This document shows positions 14,003-23,766 of a DNA stretch of 35,489 nucleotides, one piece after another. The notes under the pieces are model-generated. The model had not been told where the DNA came from, made no database searches, and saw nothing but the letters and a program-made list of their open reading frames with translations. Positions within the stretch are counted from its first letter, which is position 1, and the number at the start of each line of letters is the position of its first letter. The position numbers and the translations under genes were made by a program. Source of the DNA: Candidatus Desulfaltia sp. (lineage in GTDB: Bacteria > Desulfobacterota > Desulfobacteria > Desulfobacterales > ETH-SRB1); NCBI GenBank assembly GCA_030656555.1, contig JAUSPN010000086.1, positions 1 to 35,489 on the forward strand, written 5' to 3'.

Positions 14003-15808
14003 TCAGTCAACAATAATCTCTTGATTCTTGCGTACGGAATTAACCAGGTAAACATTAGAAGCCCTTGCAATGTCTTTTACTCTGATTACCTTTTCCATGA
14101 CTTTATTTTGTTTTATCAGGCAGGCTCGGAAAGTTCCGGGAAGCAAGCCACAGCGAACCGGCGGGGTATAGAGTTCTCCGTCCAGCTTAACTACAATATT
14201 GGCGATGCAGGACTCGGTTACTTCGCCCTTTTCATTCCACAGGATTACATCATCATATCCAGGGCATGCCGCCAATGCTTGATCATACACGCATCGGTTG
14301 GTTGTTTTGTGATACAGGAAAAGGTTTGAAGAATCGACAGGTGACTTTGCAAGGCATACGCGCCGAATATGTGCAGCAATAGAATGTTGCAGCGCTTCGG
14401 GTTTACAAGTAATAGCACCGTCTTTTGCCACAAGCAAACGTACCTTATGCGCGGCGTGCGGGAAAGCAAGCGCTAAAGAGAAAAGTTTATCGCGTATCGC
14501 ATCAATATCAGCGGAAAAAGAAAAATAGACGGCAGAATCCATGAGACGCGCCAGATGCTCTTGCAACAGATAATATCCATCCTCTGGCGTCCACAAAATC
14601 GTTTCAAGAAGCGAAAAATCAGGCAATCTCTCAGTGAGTACCTTTGCTTTTGTTTGAGATTCCTCAAATTCAACCGTTTCTATGGAATCCCAAAGAATGC
14701 CGCCGCCAACGCCATATTCAGCCTGGTGTTTGATTTTGTCGATAAGCACCGTCCGGATAGCAACATTGAACTGCGCTTTGCGATCAGGGCTCATGAACCC
14801 AATGCTGCCTGTGTATATTTGACGCGGACCTGTTTCAAGTTCCGCTATGATCTGCATGGTTCGGGGCTTTGGAGCTCCGGTGATGGAAGCCGGAGGGAAA
14901 AGAGCTCTTAATATTTCGGATAAATCAGCCTTTGTTTCCGCCGTAACAGTTGACGTCATTTGCCATAGAGTTGGATATTTCTCTATATCAAACAATCTGT
15001 CTGCCTGTACGCTGCCAGCATGCGCGATCCGCCCCATATCATTTCTGACCATATCAACGATCATGATGTTTTCCGCTCTGTTTTTTTCTGAATGACGAAG
15101 CCATTGTGCCTGATTGATGTCGTCTTGCAAAGTCAGCCCCCTTGAAGCAGTTCCCTTCATGGGACGGGAACTCAGCTTATTACCGTCAAGACAAAAAAAC
15201 ATTTCCGGTGAAGCAGAGCAGATAGACCATTCTTCTGTATTTACGAAGGCTCCATACAGGGCATTTTGTGCTTTTACTAATTCAATGAAGTATGCCCATG
15301 GATCACCGACAAAGGGTGACCTCAGGCGATAGGTAAAATTGACCTGATATGTATCGCCGTCTTCAATGTTTTTTTTGATTTTAGCGATAGCGTCCTGGTA
15401 AGCATTTCGCGTCAACGAAGGCGTCCACGTTAGTGATTGCCCCAGTAATTGCCCCGGTGATTGATCGGGGCGACATTTTTTTGATGTTGGAAAGAGGAGG
15501 TGTTCGGGTTGGTTGTAGATTCCGAACCATATAAGGGGAAGTGAACCATTTTTGTTTACTACAAGCGCAGGGTCAAAAGCAGGGGCAGCCTCGTAAGCAA
15601 TGAAGCCTGCCGCATAAAGACCGTGTTTGTTAACTGTTTTTTCAATCAGGTTTAACGCGGGAATGACTTCTTCAATCCTGTGTGCTGAAATAATCTGCCG
15701 GGGATTGTGGAAATGCAGCCAACACTGCTTGGCGGCATCGTGAATCACAACGCCATTTGAGACCTTTGCAAAACACTCCCTTTTGCCCAATTTTGGCGTC
15801 AGGCTCAA
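14003..15808 (-). CDS. pabB: PabB-PabC fusion: aminodeoxychorismate synthase component I / 4-amino-4-deoxychorismate lyase
   Basis: A 601-aa bifunctional enzyme for p-aminobenzoate, the folate precursor. Residues about 125-392 are a chorismate-binding domain: PMKGT with Lys218, the lysine typical of PabB rather than TrpE; DMVRNDMGRI (252-261); SITGAPKPRTM (308-318); GVGGGILWDS (366-375). Residues about 405-600 are a PLP-dependent lyase of the BCAT-like fold IV, with the cofactor lysine Lys501 in LYHKTTNR and EVTESCIANI (529-538). The amidotransferase subunit PabA is not in the window. The start is a TTG, chosen because GAGGA lies 7 bases upstream and no ATG fits. Its 3' end touches the truncated higB, the border of the accessory region. 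Confidence 0.9.
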   Translation of the reverse strand: MSLTPKLGKRECFAKVSNGVVIHDAAKQCWLHFHNPRQIISAHRIEEVIPALNLIEKTVNKHGLYAAGFIAYEAAPAFDPALVVNKNGSLPLIWFGIYNQPEHLLFPTSKKCRPDQSPGQLLGQSLTWTPSLTRNAYQDAIAKIKKNIEDGDTYQVNFTYRLRSPFVGDPWAYFIELVKAQNALYGAFVNTEEWSICSASPEMFFCLDGNKLSSRPMKGTASRGLTLQDDINQAQWLRHSEKNRAENIMIVDMVRNDMGRIAHAGSVQADRLFDIEKYPTLWQMTSTVTAETKADLSEILRALFPPASITGAPKPRTMQIIAELETGPRQIYTGSIGFMSPDRKAQFNVAIRTVLIDKIKHQAEYGVGGGILWDSIETVEFEESQTKAKVLTERLPDFSLLETILWTPEDGYYLLQEHLARLMDSAVYFSFSADIDAIRDKLFSLALAFPHAAHKVRLLVAKDGAITCKPEALQHSIAAHIRRVCLAKSPVDSSNLFLYHKTTNRCVYDQALAACPGYDDVILWNEKGEVTESCIANIVVKLDGELYTPPVRCGLLPGTFRACLIKQNKVMEKVIRVKDIARASNVYLVNSVRKNQEIIVD

Positions 15809-15889
15809 ATTTTAATCCTCAAAATACTCAATGTATTCCTCCGGTTAGAATTTTCGCCTTCCTTGAACTTGAACAAAACCGAGCGTTTT

Positions 15890-18800
15890 TCAATTGGCTT
15901 TATTTGTCATGCGCCTGAGCTTTTTCAGAAGACTCCCCAGCTTGAACTTTTTTCGTTCGAAGATCGAGTAGGCAACCGGAACTACCAATAGCGTAATCAG
16001 ATTCGAGCTAAGCAGCCCGCCGATAATTGCCCTGGCCATGGGTGCCTGGGCTTCGCTGCCTTCGCCAAGACCCAACGCCAGTGGCATCATGGCCAAAATG
16101 GTGGTCATGGCGGTCATCAGAATCGGCCGGAGTCGTCTCCTGCCTCCCTCTTCGATTGCCTCTTCAAGCGGCATTCCGTCCCGGCGGCGCAGAAGATTGA
16201 TGTGATCTACCAGCAAAATGGCGTTATTCACCGCAATGCCGGCCAGCATGATACAGCCGATATATGATTGTATGTTAAAGGTGGTGTTGGTTAAAAAGAG
16301 CATCAGTATCACACCGATAGCTGCAAGCGGTACGGAAAACATTACAACAAATGGATCTCGCAGCGACTCATAAAGTGAGGCCATCACCATATATACCAGA
16401 ATTATCGCCAATATAAAGCTCATCAAAAGCTCTTGAAATGCCTTCTGCTGCTCTTCGTAATCACCGCCAAAGAGGATGCTGAAATCTCTGGGCACCGGCA
16501 CATTCTGCAAACCCTTCCGAATATCAGATAAAACGGAGCCCATATCCCGGCCGGTGATATTGGCAGTCACATAGACCACACGTTCCTGGTCTTTACGTTC
16601 GATAACCACCGGTCCCCGTCTTGGGCGAACATTCACCACGTTTCGGATTACCACCTGCTCGTCGTCGGTATTGGTAACAGTAAGATCAAGAATATCACGA
16701 AGGCCTTTTTTCTCCGCATCCTCGACCTTCACCAGAATCTGATACTCGTTTTCACCGTCCCTGTAGTTACCGGCCTCGGTTCCGGCAAGCACTGTTTGAA
16801 GCATGTTGGCAATCCTGGATACCGTCAGCTTCATATCGGCAGCTTTTTGCCGATCCACGATAATGAGTTCCTCAGGAATTCCGGACTCCCTGCTTATTTT
16901 AATGTCAGTGATGCCATCCACATTTTCAACAATCTTCTCAATTCGACCGGATAGAACGTCGGCTTTTTCAATATCATAGCCTCGCACCTCTATCTGAACC
17001 TTTTCCTCTCCTGCTGTGCCTATCTTAAGCAAAAAAAGCCCCTGTCCGGCACGGGTGCGGATTTTAACGCCCGGCATAAAGACGAGCTTTTTGCGAAGGG
17101 CTGTTGCTATCTCTTCGCTGGATCGGGTTCGTTCTTTGACCGGCTTCAGCGCAATACGCATCTCACCGGTATTTGATCCGGTGGCGAGCCTCATGGAAGC
17201 GCCGATATAGCATACCGTGTTTTTGATTTCCGGAACCTCCTGCTTTACGATGACTTCGATTTTCTGAAAAGCCTGATTAACTAATTCAAGCCTGGTGCCC
17301 GGAGCCATCTCCGCATAGACTCGCACTTCGCTTTCATCCGCGGCGGGCATCAGCTCAACTCCGACCGCCGGAATCAGTAAAAGGCTTCCCAGAAACATAA
17401 AAAACGAGACTCCTAAGACCAGCTTCTGGTGTTTGAGGGCAAAACAGAGGAGTCTTTTATACTCATTTTCAATCCGGGTAAAAAAACGTCCTGTTATCTG
17501 AAAAATTTTTCTGCCCAGAGACATACCATTTTTTGTATCAATAATGACCGGACTGGGAACCCGGGAGGCCAGCATGGGTACAAGCGTCAGAGCCACAACC
17601 AGAGAACATCCCAGCGAAAAACTTACTACACAGGAAAGTTGTTTAAACATGATCCCGGACATGCCTCGCACGAAAATAAGCGGTAGAAACACTACCAGCG
17701 TGGTCAAGGTACTGGCAATAACCGCGGATTTTACTTCCCCGCTGCCATTTATGGCCGCGGATTTCGGATCCTGGCCGGATTCTCCGAGCCGGTATATGTT
17801 TTCAAGAACTACAATGGCATTGTCCACCAGCATGCCGATGCCAAGCGCCAGACCACCAAGAGTCATCAGGTTCAGCGTAAACCCACTGAAATACATCAGG
17901 GAAAAGGTGGCAACTATCGATATGGGAATCGATGTGGCGATAATGGCGGTACTGAGGATGTTCCGAAGAAAAAGCAGCAGTATAAATACAGCCAGCACCC
18001 CGCCGTAGAGAACAGTGGTACCAAGGTTTGTAATAGAGCGCTTGATATAATCGGATGTATCTATGATGGGGAAAATATTAATCTGCGGGACATCATGGTT
18101 AATTTTTTCGATCTCCTTGAGCACACCGGTCGCCACCTCCACGGTGTTTTTTCCCGACTGTTTATTGACCGAAAGTCGCACACCGAGCCTGCCGTTTACC
18201 CGGATAATACGGGTTATTTTTTCCCAGGAATCTTTTATGGTGGCAATCTCTTTTAGCTGAATCGGCGCTCCTTCACGGATGGCGACCACCGTGTTTCCCA
18301 GTTCATCCAAACTGTTATAGATGCCCGGGGTTCGTATGGTGATATCAAGCGATCCCTGCTCAATGGAACCGGCCGGAAGATTGAGGTTTTCTTCCTTGAT
18401 ACGATTTAGAAGCTTATCGATTGGAAGCCCCAGGGCTTTTATCTTTTCCGCGTTCAGGTTGACGTGGATCTCCCTGTCCAGTCCGCCACGAATATCCAAA
18501 GAGGCCACCCCGGAAATCCGCTCGATCCGGTTTTTAACCTGATTGTCGATAATTCTTCTTATCTGGAGGGGGTCAAGGTCGCTGGATACGCCCAGGATGA
18601 GAATCGGAAAGGCAGCGAGATCGTATTTACGCAGCACTGGCCGTTCAGCCTCTTCCGGAAGGTTTGGAATGACTCGATCCAACCTGTCCCGGATATCGTT
18701 GGCTGCAGCATCAAGGTCAGTTCCCCACGTGAAAGTGACCCGAACACGACATGTGCCTTCGGCGGAGACCGAGGTGACCTCCTCTACCCCTGGCACCGCG

Positions 18801-19015
18801 CTCATAGCCTCTTCTATGGGGCGCGTAATCAGTTCTTCGATTTCTTCCGGGGTGGCGTTTTCATATTCGGTGGTAATGCTAAGTGTCGGGTAGGTAATAT
18901 CGGGCATCAGGTCGATGGAAAGCCGGGACAAAGAAATTCCGCCTATTATAATAACTATCAAAGAGACCATAACGGTCAAGACTGGACGATGGATTGAAAA
19001 TCGGGAGATGCTCAT
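15890..19015 (-). CDS. RND-family efflux pump, inner-membrane transporter (HAE1/AcrB type)
   Basis: A 1041-aa proton-driven exporter, normal in length. The N-terminal helix (about 10-30) is followed by a first periplasmic porter region (about 35-330), helices 2-6 with the signature [18 protein letters not shown] (391-408; proton-relay Asp398, with Asn where AcrB has a second Asp), a second periplasmic region, and helices 8-12 ([18 protein letters not shown]). Substrates cannot be read from sequence; the family exports drugs, detergents, lipids or signals. It starts 3 bp after the adaptor gene ends, so the two are one operon. No outer-membrane TolC-like gene is nearby, and one elsewhere must complete the channel. 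Confidence 0.9.
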   Translation of the reverse strand: MSISRFSIHRPVLTVMVSLIVIIIGGISLSRLSIDLMPDITYPTLSITTEYENATPEEIEELITRPIEEAMSAVPGVEEVTSVSAEGTCRVRVTFTWGTDLDAAANDIRDRLDRVIPNLPEEAERPVLRKYDLAAFPILILGVSSDLDPLQIRRIIDNQVKNRIERISGVASLDIRGGLDREIHVNLNAEKIKALGLPIDKLLNRIKEENLNLPAGSIEQGSLDITIRTPGIYNSLDELGNTVVAIREGAPIQLKEIATIKDSWEKITRIIRVNGRLGVRLSVNKQSGKNTVEVATGVLKEIEKINHDVPQINIFPIIDTSDYIKRSITNLGTTVLYGGVLAVFILLLFLRNILSTAIIATSIPISIVATFSLMYFSGFTLNLMTLGGLALGIGMLVDNAIVVLENIYRLGESGQDPKSAAINGSGEVKSAVIASTLTTLVVFLPLIFVRGMSGIMFKQLSCVVSFSLGCSLVVALTLVPMLASRVPSPVIIDTKNGMSLGRKIFQITGRFFTRIENEYKRLLCFALKHQKLVLGVSFFMFLGSLLLIPAVGVELMPAADESEVRVYAEMAPGTRLELVNQAFQKIEVIVKQEVPEIKNTVCYIGASMRLATGSNTGEMRIALKPVKERTRSSEEIATALRKKLVFMPGVKIRTRAGQGLFLLKIGTAGEEKVQIEVRGYDIEKADVLSGRIEKIVENVDGITDIKISRESGIPEELIIVDRQKAADMKLTVSRIANMLQTVLAGTEAGNYRDGENEYQILVKVEDAEKKGLRDILDLTVTNTDDEQVVIRNVVNVRPRRGPVVIERKDQERVVYVTANITGRDMGSVLSDIRKGLQNVPVPRDFSILFGGDYEEQQKAFQELLMSFILAIILVYMVMASLYESLRDPFVVMFSVPLAAIGVILMLFLTNTTFNIQSYIGCIMLAGIAVNNAILLVDHINLLRRRDGMPLEEAIEEGGRRRLRPILMTAMTTILAMMPLALGLGEGSEAQAPMARAIIGGLLSSNLITLLVVPVAYSIFERKKFKLGSLLKKLRRMTNKAN

Positions 19016-19018
19016 GAT

Positions 19019-20188
19019 TTATGATTTACCTGGTATAATAATCAAAGAACCGTCTTCCAGCAGGTGATGTCCCATAGTCACCACTGAACCGGTGATGGTT
19101 GTATTCAGCAATTCCGCCTGGATACCGTTTACGATACCGACAGTTACCGGAATAAACCGGGCTTTTTTCTCCTTTAGATCGGCTAAAAAAACCCCCTGTG
19201 TTCCGTCTCTCTTAGCAAGGGCGGCTATCGGAACCACGGTGGCGTTTTCATGCTCATCGAATTGAATTTGAACCCGCACAAACATCCCTGGTTTCAGAAG
19301 ATTTTGTGCATTTAGAATTTCAATTTCCACCCGGGCTTGCCGTGACTTTTCTTGCAGAATCGGGGCTATTCGAATTACTTTTCCGTTAAAAGTTTGTCCC
19401 GGAAACGCATCGGTTGAAATGATTGCTTCCAGTCCCAACTGAATTTTTGGATAGTCACGTTCGATGACATAGATGGCGGCGATAAGCTTTCCGATATCGA
19501 GAACAGAGGCTATCGGCGTGTTTGGCGCCAACATGGCTCCTTCGTCAACAAATCGCTCTCCGACCACCATATACCCGAGAGTATTATTTTCAGGCACTTG
19601 AATCTGTGTGTAAGAAAGCTGTACATTGGCTATCTTCAGGGCCGCCTCTTTTTGAGACACCTGGGCAATAGCCACTTTCAACTTGGCCTGCTGGGTTTTA
19701 AATTCAGACTCTGCTGCATCGAACTTTGATTCAGGGAGGATCTTCTTTTTCCGCAACGCAATGCTTCGCTCATATTCCCGTTTTGCGTTTTCTATCGTGT
19801 TTTTTCGCTCCTGAAGATTTGCCTTGGCAACGTCAACTTCGGCCGTTGCCTCGCTGACCTTCTGGAGATATTCATTGTTGTCCAGCACGGCGACCAGCTG
19901 CCCGCCTTTGACTATATCGCCGATATGAACCAATATCTTTTCGAGCCGCCCTGCAATTTTTGGCGCAAAAATAAACTTAGAGATCGGATATAAGGAGCCG
20001 GTAAAGCTTCCCACTTGCTGTATGGAGGCTTTCTTTACAAGTGCAACCTCGACGGCAACGGGTACGGCCAGGCGCTCGCGCTTTAAACCTTTTCCGGAAT
20101 CAGAGCCTTTTTGATAGATATGCCAGCCTAAAAAAAAGCCGAGTCCTGTCAAAACAACAATAATAATAATGACAAAATTTCTTTTCAT
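19019..20188 (-). CDS. RND efflux membrane-fusion (periplasmic adaptor) protein
   Basis: A 389-aa HlyD/AcrA-type adaptor. An N-terminal membrane anchor (about 4-24, FVIIIIVVLTGLGFFLGW) has no lipobox Cys. A lipoyl half-motif (about 65-92, GRLEKILVHIGDIVKGGQLV) is followed by a long alpha-hairpin (about 95-185, Glu/Lys/Ala rich), the second lipoyl half (about 205-225) and beta-barrel plus membrane-proximal domains (about 230-385). It bridges the inner-membrane pump and an outer-membrane channel. It is the first gene of the two-gene operon, behind a good sigma-70 promoter (20251-20278), giving a short 5' leader. The Shine-Dalgarno is weak (TAGG). Confidence 0.9.
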   Translation of the reverse strand: MKRNFVIIIIVVLTGLGFFLGWHIYQKGSDSGKGLKRERLAVPVAVEVALVKKASIQQVGSFTGSLYPISKFIFAPKIAGRLEKILVHIGDIVKGGQLVAVLDNNEYLQKVSEATAEVDVAKANLQERKNTIENAKREYERSIALRKKKILPESKFDAAESEFKTQQAKLKVAIAQVSQKEAALKIANVQLSYTQIQVPENNTLGYMVVGERFVDEGAMLAPNTPIASVLDIGKLIAAIYVIERDYPKIQLGLEAIISTDAFPGQTFNGKVIRIAPILQEKSRQARVEIEILNAQNLLKPGMFVRVQIQFDEHENATVVPIAALAKRDGTQGVFLADLKEKKARFIPVTVGIVNGIQAELLNTTITGSVVTMGHHLLEDGSLIIIPGKS

Positions 20189-20250
20189 ATGGAAAACCTA
20201 TAAGGTTATTCAAAGGTGCAAAAGGACATAATGTTTAGCATTTACAGTTA

Positions 20251-20278
20251 ATTATACATGTTTTTGGGATAATGACAA
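20251..20278 (-). promoter_or_regulatory. Sigma-70 promoter of the RND efflux operon
   Basis: On the minus strand, -35 TTGTCA (20273-20278) and a perfect -10 TATAAT (20251-20256) with 16-bp spacing. The predicted start is about 55 bases before the adaptor ATG. Confidence 0.7.
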
Positions 20279-20314
20279 TTAAAATTATGATGAACTCGTA
20301 AAAAGTCAAAAATA

Positions 20315-20384
20315 CCGTCATCGCGAGCAAAGCGAAGCGATCTCTTGTTAGTTAACCGATTGCGTTGCACTCCTCGCGACGACC
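20315..20384. repeat. REP-like imperfect palindrome
   Basis: The arm CGTCATCGCGAGCAAAGCGA (20316-20335) is roughly complementary to the later arm GTTGCACTCCTCGCGACGAC (20364-20383). The arm belongs to a widespread bacterial dispersed repeat type (GTCATTGCGAGCGAAGCGAAG-like, known in many genomes). The 19-mer GATGAACTCGTAAAAAGTC just before it (20289-20307) is a motif I recall as frequent in Desulfobacterales. Confidence 0.6.
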
Positions 20385-20430
20385 TGAGATATGACATAAA
20401 ACACACCGTGCGTCCATCTTATATCTATTT

Positions 20431-20547
20431 GAACCGCAAAAGCGAGCGCATTCCCCACTGCTTGCGGCGGGGTTAGCGAGCGAATCCAAAAATAGCAAAT
20501 TTCCTTACGGTCGAAGATTCCCCGTTGCTTGCGGCGGGGAGCTTCAA
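20431..20547. repeat. Dispersed palindromic repeat, two partial copies
   Basis: The first copy has the core CAAAAGCGAGCGCATTC (20437-20453) followed by CCC..GCTTGC..GGG palindromic sequence to 20472. The second part (20517-20547) repeats ATTCCCCGTTGCTTGCGGCG and GGGAGCTTCAA. The same core occurs at 23519-23535 (inverted) and 33912-33928. The second copy runs into the HD-GYP frame, replacing its original 5' end. The 20190-20528 gap holds only the promoter and these repeats. Confidence 0.65.
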
Positions 20548-21482
20548 TACCGCAAACAGTTTTTGAAATGGATGAAAAAGGGAAGCTCATATTTGTCAAC
20601 CGTAATGCATTAGATATCTTTGGTTATACCCAGGAAGATTTTGACAAAGGTTTATCAGCTATTCAGATAATTGCTCCTGAAGATCGAGATAGAGCCAGGG
20701 AAAATATTCAGAAAGTATTGAGCGGAGAAAAGTTAGACAACTCTGAATATATGGCGCAGAGGAAAAATGGCAGTTCATTTCCTGTTATCGTATGTTCAAG
20801 TCCCATTATCCCTGACAACAAAATCGTAGGCTTGAGAGGTATTGTGATAGACATCACCGAGCGCAAACAATCAGAGGAAACGCTGAAACAAAGTTACGAG
20901 AAACTGCAAGAAGCCCTGGACGGGGCAATTCACGCACTGGCAACAACGGCAGAATGGAGAGATCCCTATACTGCCGGTCACCAGAACCGGGTAGCCGAAC
21001 TGGCTATTGCCAAAGAGATGAACCTTCAAGAGGAACCGATTAAAAAAATCTATATGTCAGCAATTATACATGATGTCGGCAAGATAAATGTGCCGTCTGA
21101 AATCCTCAGCAAGCCAGGGCGGTTGAGCGAATTCGAATTCGAGATAATTAAAACTCATCCACAGGTAGGTTACGATATATTAAAACAGATAAAGTTTCCG
21201 TGGCCGATTGCCTGGATTGTGCTTCAACATCACGAAAGGTTGGATGGCTCCGGATATCCCAATGGAGTTTCGGGTGAAGAGATTTGCCTGGAAGCAAGGA
21301 TTCTGAGTGTAGCGGATGTGGTTGAGGCAATGGCCTCTCACCGACCTTACCGGTCAGCCCTTGGTATTGACAAGGCATTAGAGGAAATTTCACAGAACAA
21401 AGGCATTTTATATGACCCGAACGTGGTTGACGTCTGTGTGAAGATTTTTACCGACAAGAAGTTTAAGTTCGACCCTAAATAA
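20529..21482 (+). CDS. PAS-HD-GYP protein (cyclic di-GMP phosphodiesterase type), 5'-clipped
   Basis: A PAS sensor domain (about residues 9-115, ending DITERKQ) is followed by a complete HD-GYP domain (about 130-317): HQNRVAELA, the metal pair in IIHDVGKINVP, HHERLDGSGYPNG with the GYP motif, and EARILSVADVVEAMASHRPY. Such enzymes hydrolyse cyclic di-GMP and lower biofilm signalling. The open frame begins inside a dispersed repeat. The upstream codons are not PAS-like, and there is no Shine-Dalgarno at the TTG (20529) or the first ATG (20568). So the original 5' part, probably a longer sensor region, seems lost. Catalytic residues are intact, but expression is doubtful. It converges with a related gene only 3 bp away. 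Confidence 0.7.
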   Translation: MRRGASIPQTVFEMDEKGKLIFVNRNALDIFGYTQEDFDKGLSAIQIIAPEDRDRARENIQKVLSGEKLDNSEYMAQRKNGSSFPVIVCSSPIIPDNKIVGLRGIVIDITERKQSEETLKQSYEKLQEALDGAIHALATTAEWRDPYTAGHQNRVAELAIAKEMNLQEEPIKKIYMSAIIHDVGKINVPSEILSKPGRLSEFEFEIIKTHPQVGYDILKQIKFPWPIAWIVLQHHERLDGSGYPNGVSGEEICLEARILSVADVVEAMASHRPYRSALGIDKALEEISQNKGILYDPNVVDVCVKIFTDKKFKFDPK

Positions 21483-21485
21483 CCA

Positions 21486-23382
21486 TTAAAAATCATGTCC
21501 TTCAAACTGAAAACCTTTTTCCCGAAATAACCTTAGGCAGGTATCTAAAACGACGTTGTCGTAGAGACCCCTGCTCTTCTCGACTTCATTCAGGGCTGCA
21601 TCAACGCCCAAACCAGGACGATAGGGACGGTGTGATGCCATGGCTTCCACTACGTCTGCAACAGCAATAATGCGTGCCTCCATGAGAATTTCTTCCCCCT
21701 TCAGATTTCCTGGATAGCCTGAACCATCCATCCGCTCATGATGCTGGAGAATAATCTGGTCAAGGAGCCAGGGAAAGGGCGGACACCCTTCTTTGGTGGC
21801 CCGCTGTATAGGGGTCCTTTAATTCCACAATCGAGGCGATGGCCCGAACGGCGCTCAGCAGGCTTTTTTGGAGATTTTTCTCCGCTATCTTTCGGTTGGT
21901 GATGTTGTGCAGAAAAACCACAATCTGCCCGCCATTTTCGGGCCGATACTGGGTGCTGACTTCGATGTCAAAAATACTTCCATCCTTGCGGCGGTGCCGA
22001 GTCGAGAAACTATCCCTGCCTTGCGCCACGATCTTTTGTATGTGATCGGCGGTATTGTCCTCTGTTTCGACGACTTCCAGGTCGGAAATGCGCGTGGATA
22101 ATAGTTCCTGCCTGCTGTAGCCGCTCATACGGCAATATGCCTCATTGACTTCAAGCAGACGGCCTTGCATGTCCATCATCAAGATGCCGTCCATGGCCTT
22201 CTGGAGTATGTCACGGTGCCGTTCCTCGCTAGCCAGCAGCAGGATGGTGGATCGCCTCCGCTGGGCAATGATGACTATCAGCATGGAGATCATTATTGTC
22301 ATAACAACGATGATACCTGAAGCTGTTTGAATAACCATCCGGTGGGTGGCGTAAAACGATACCGGTTGATTAATCACCGTGCTATGTTCGGGTAAGGCCG
22401 ACAAAGGGATTCCGAAACGGTTCATGACCTTGTAGTCAAACATGAACTGCGAATCGCTTTCGGAAGCAACAGGGATGGCGGACGCTTTCTCGCCTGCCAA
22501 CACCCTAAGGGCGATGCGGCCGGCGCTTGCCCCGTGTATTCGAGCGCTCAGTAGTTTGCCGCCGACAATGCCGAATCCGAGTCGCTGCTCGTAGGTGGAA
22601 TAAATCGGGACAGGGCTGTGTTCATAAAAGAGTTTAGTGGTTTCTGCTGTGTCAAAGGTGCGGCCGGATTTATCGGTTATGAAAGCTGTTTCCAGGACAA
22701 GGCTGTTTTTGGGTAATCGCTTCATCTCCTCCAACAGCTCTTCCATGGTTAGAGGATCGTTAAAGCGGAACCGAACCTTGGCGCCGAATCGGGGAACCAT
22801 GGCCTCAAGTTTTTTACGCATTGCCAAACCACTCACCGTGTAGTCGTTGGGATTGAAAATCTCTTGAGTGGCAGGGTGCAGGCGGAGCATTGACTCGATC
22901 GTTCCAGCAATGTCAATGGCCTCAACGACTCCCGTGACTTCGGAATGTCCTTTTAACAGGGAGGATGTGTAATTATTTATTCCGCAGAAGACGATGGGCG
23001 CGTTTCCGAAAAGTTTCTCCTGGTTATCAATGGCAAATTCCAGAGCTGGGTCGTCTATAGCGATGACCGCCGAGAACTTCTTGTTTTGATACTTGAAACT
23101 AAAAAGCTGTTTTAGTTCTGCAAGATGCCTTCCCTCGGGAAGGCGTTTGAGATACAGGTATTCAATAACAGGAACCCAATTTTTATTCTTTGTTCGAAGC
23201 GTGTCGATAATGCCGGCCTGTTCGTCATCGGACCATGCATAGCCGGGATGATATGAGTTCAGGATGAGGACTTCCTGCAAAATGGCGACCCGCCCTGACG
23301 GTTTTACCATCTCGGCGGCGTGCAAGAGAGGAGCATTCAAGGCCACAATAAACGAAAAACACAGCAAGAGGAATTTTTTCAT
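21486..23382 (-). pseudogene. ABC-substrate-binding-PAS-HD-GYP sensor with deleted catalytic core
   Basis: The product starts at the ATG 23380-23382, which gives a signal peptide (MKKFLLLCFSFIVALNAPLLHA). Then come a periplasmic ABC-type substrate-binding sensor domain (about 30-330), a membrane helix (about 355-380, VVMTIMISMLIVII) and a PAS domain (about 395-510). The HD-GYP domain begins (IASIVELKDPYTAGHQRRVSAL) but breaks at about 21,770. The next frame resumes with FPWLLDQIILQHHERMDGSGYP and runs to 21486. Roughly 60 residues that include the HD metal ligands are missing, and the frame is shifted, so no active phosphodiesterase can form. The sensor half could still be made. Codons upstream of 23382 come from a dispersed repeat and are not part of the gene. 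Confidence 0.75.
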
Positions 23383-23500
23383 GGTATATATCTTTCCCAG
23401 AATCGATAGTTTCAAGGATTGATTTTGGTGGTCTATAAGGTGCCTTTTTTCAGGTGAATTGAAGCTTTCCGCTGCCCCGATGGGACGGGATCTTCGCTTT

Positions 23501-23541
23501 GCTCCGACAAGCAGCGGGGAATGCGCTCGCTTTTGTGGTTC
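23501..23541 (-). repeat. Dispersed palindromic repeat, inverted copy
   Basis: The reverse complement contains CAAAAGCGAGCGCATTC (23519-23535) followed by CCCGCTGCTTGTCGG, matching the copies at 20431-20547 and 33906-33947. The rest of the 23383-23766 gap is repeat-like DNA (23461-23541) and AT-rich sequence before the next gene; I see no other gene there. Confidence 0.6.
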
Positions 23542-23766
23542 AAATTGCATGTGCACCATGAATAGCATTGTAAATGATTTCATACGGCGTCTGATAATTG
23601 AGGCATTTTCTTGGCCTATTATTTAACTTTTTTACTATAAATGCAAGGGACTTTATTGGTTTGTCCTGCAACTTAAAAGAAACAAGGGTACAGAATTTAT
23701 TATTGCTATTAACGGCCAACTTAGTTATTAAATAAAAATCAAATAATATAAATCAGGTATGATAAA

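Noticed and set aside
14003-15808. Anthranilate synthase TrpE as an alternative for the chorismate-binding gene
   Set aside because: The lysine in PMKGT and the fused PLP lyase domain indicate p-aminobenzoate synthesis instead.
16643-18997. Long plus-strand ORFs opposite the RND pump gene (for example 18464-18997)
   Set aside because: They are antisense shadows of a well-conserved 1041-aa protein in GC-richer DNA.
23383-23583. N-terminal extension of the sensor gene starting at 23583
   Set aside because: These codons come from a dispersed repeat, and a proper signal peptide begins at the ATG at 23382.
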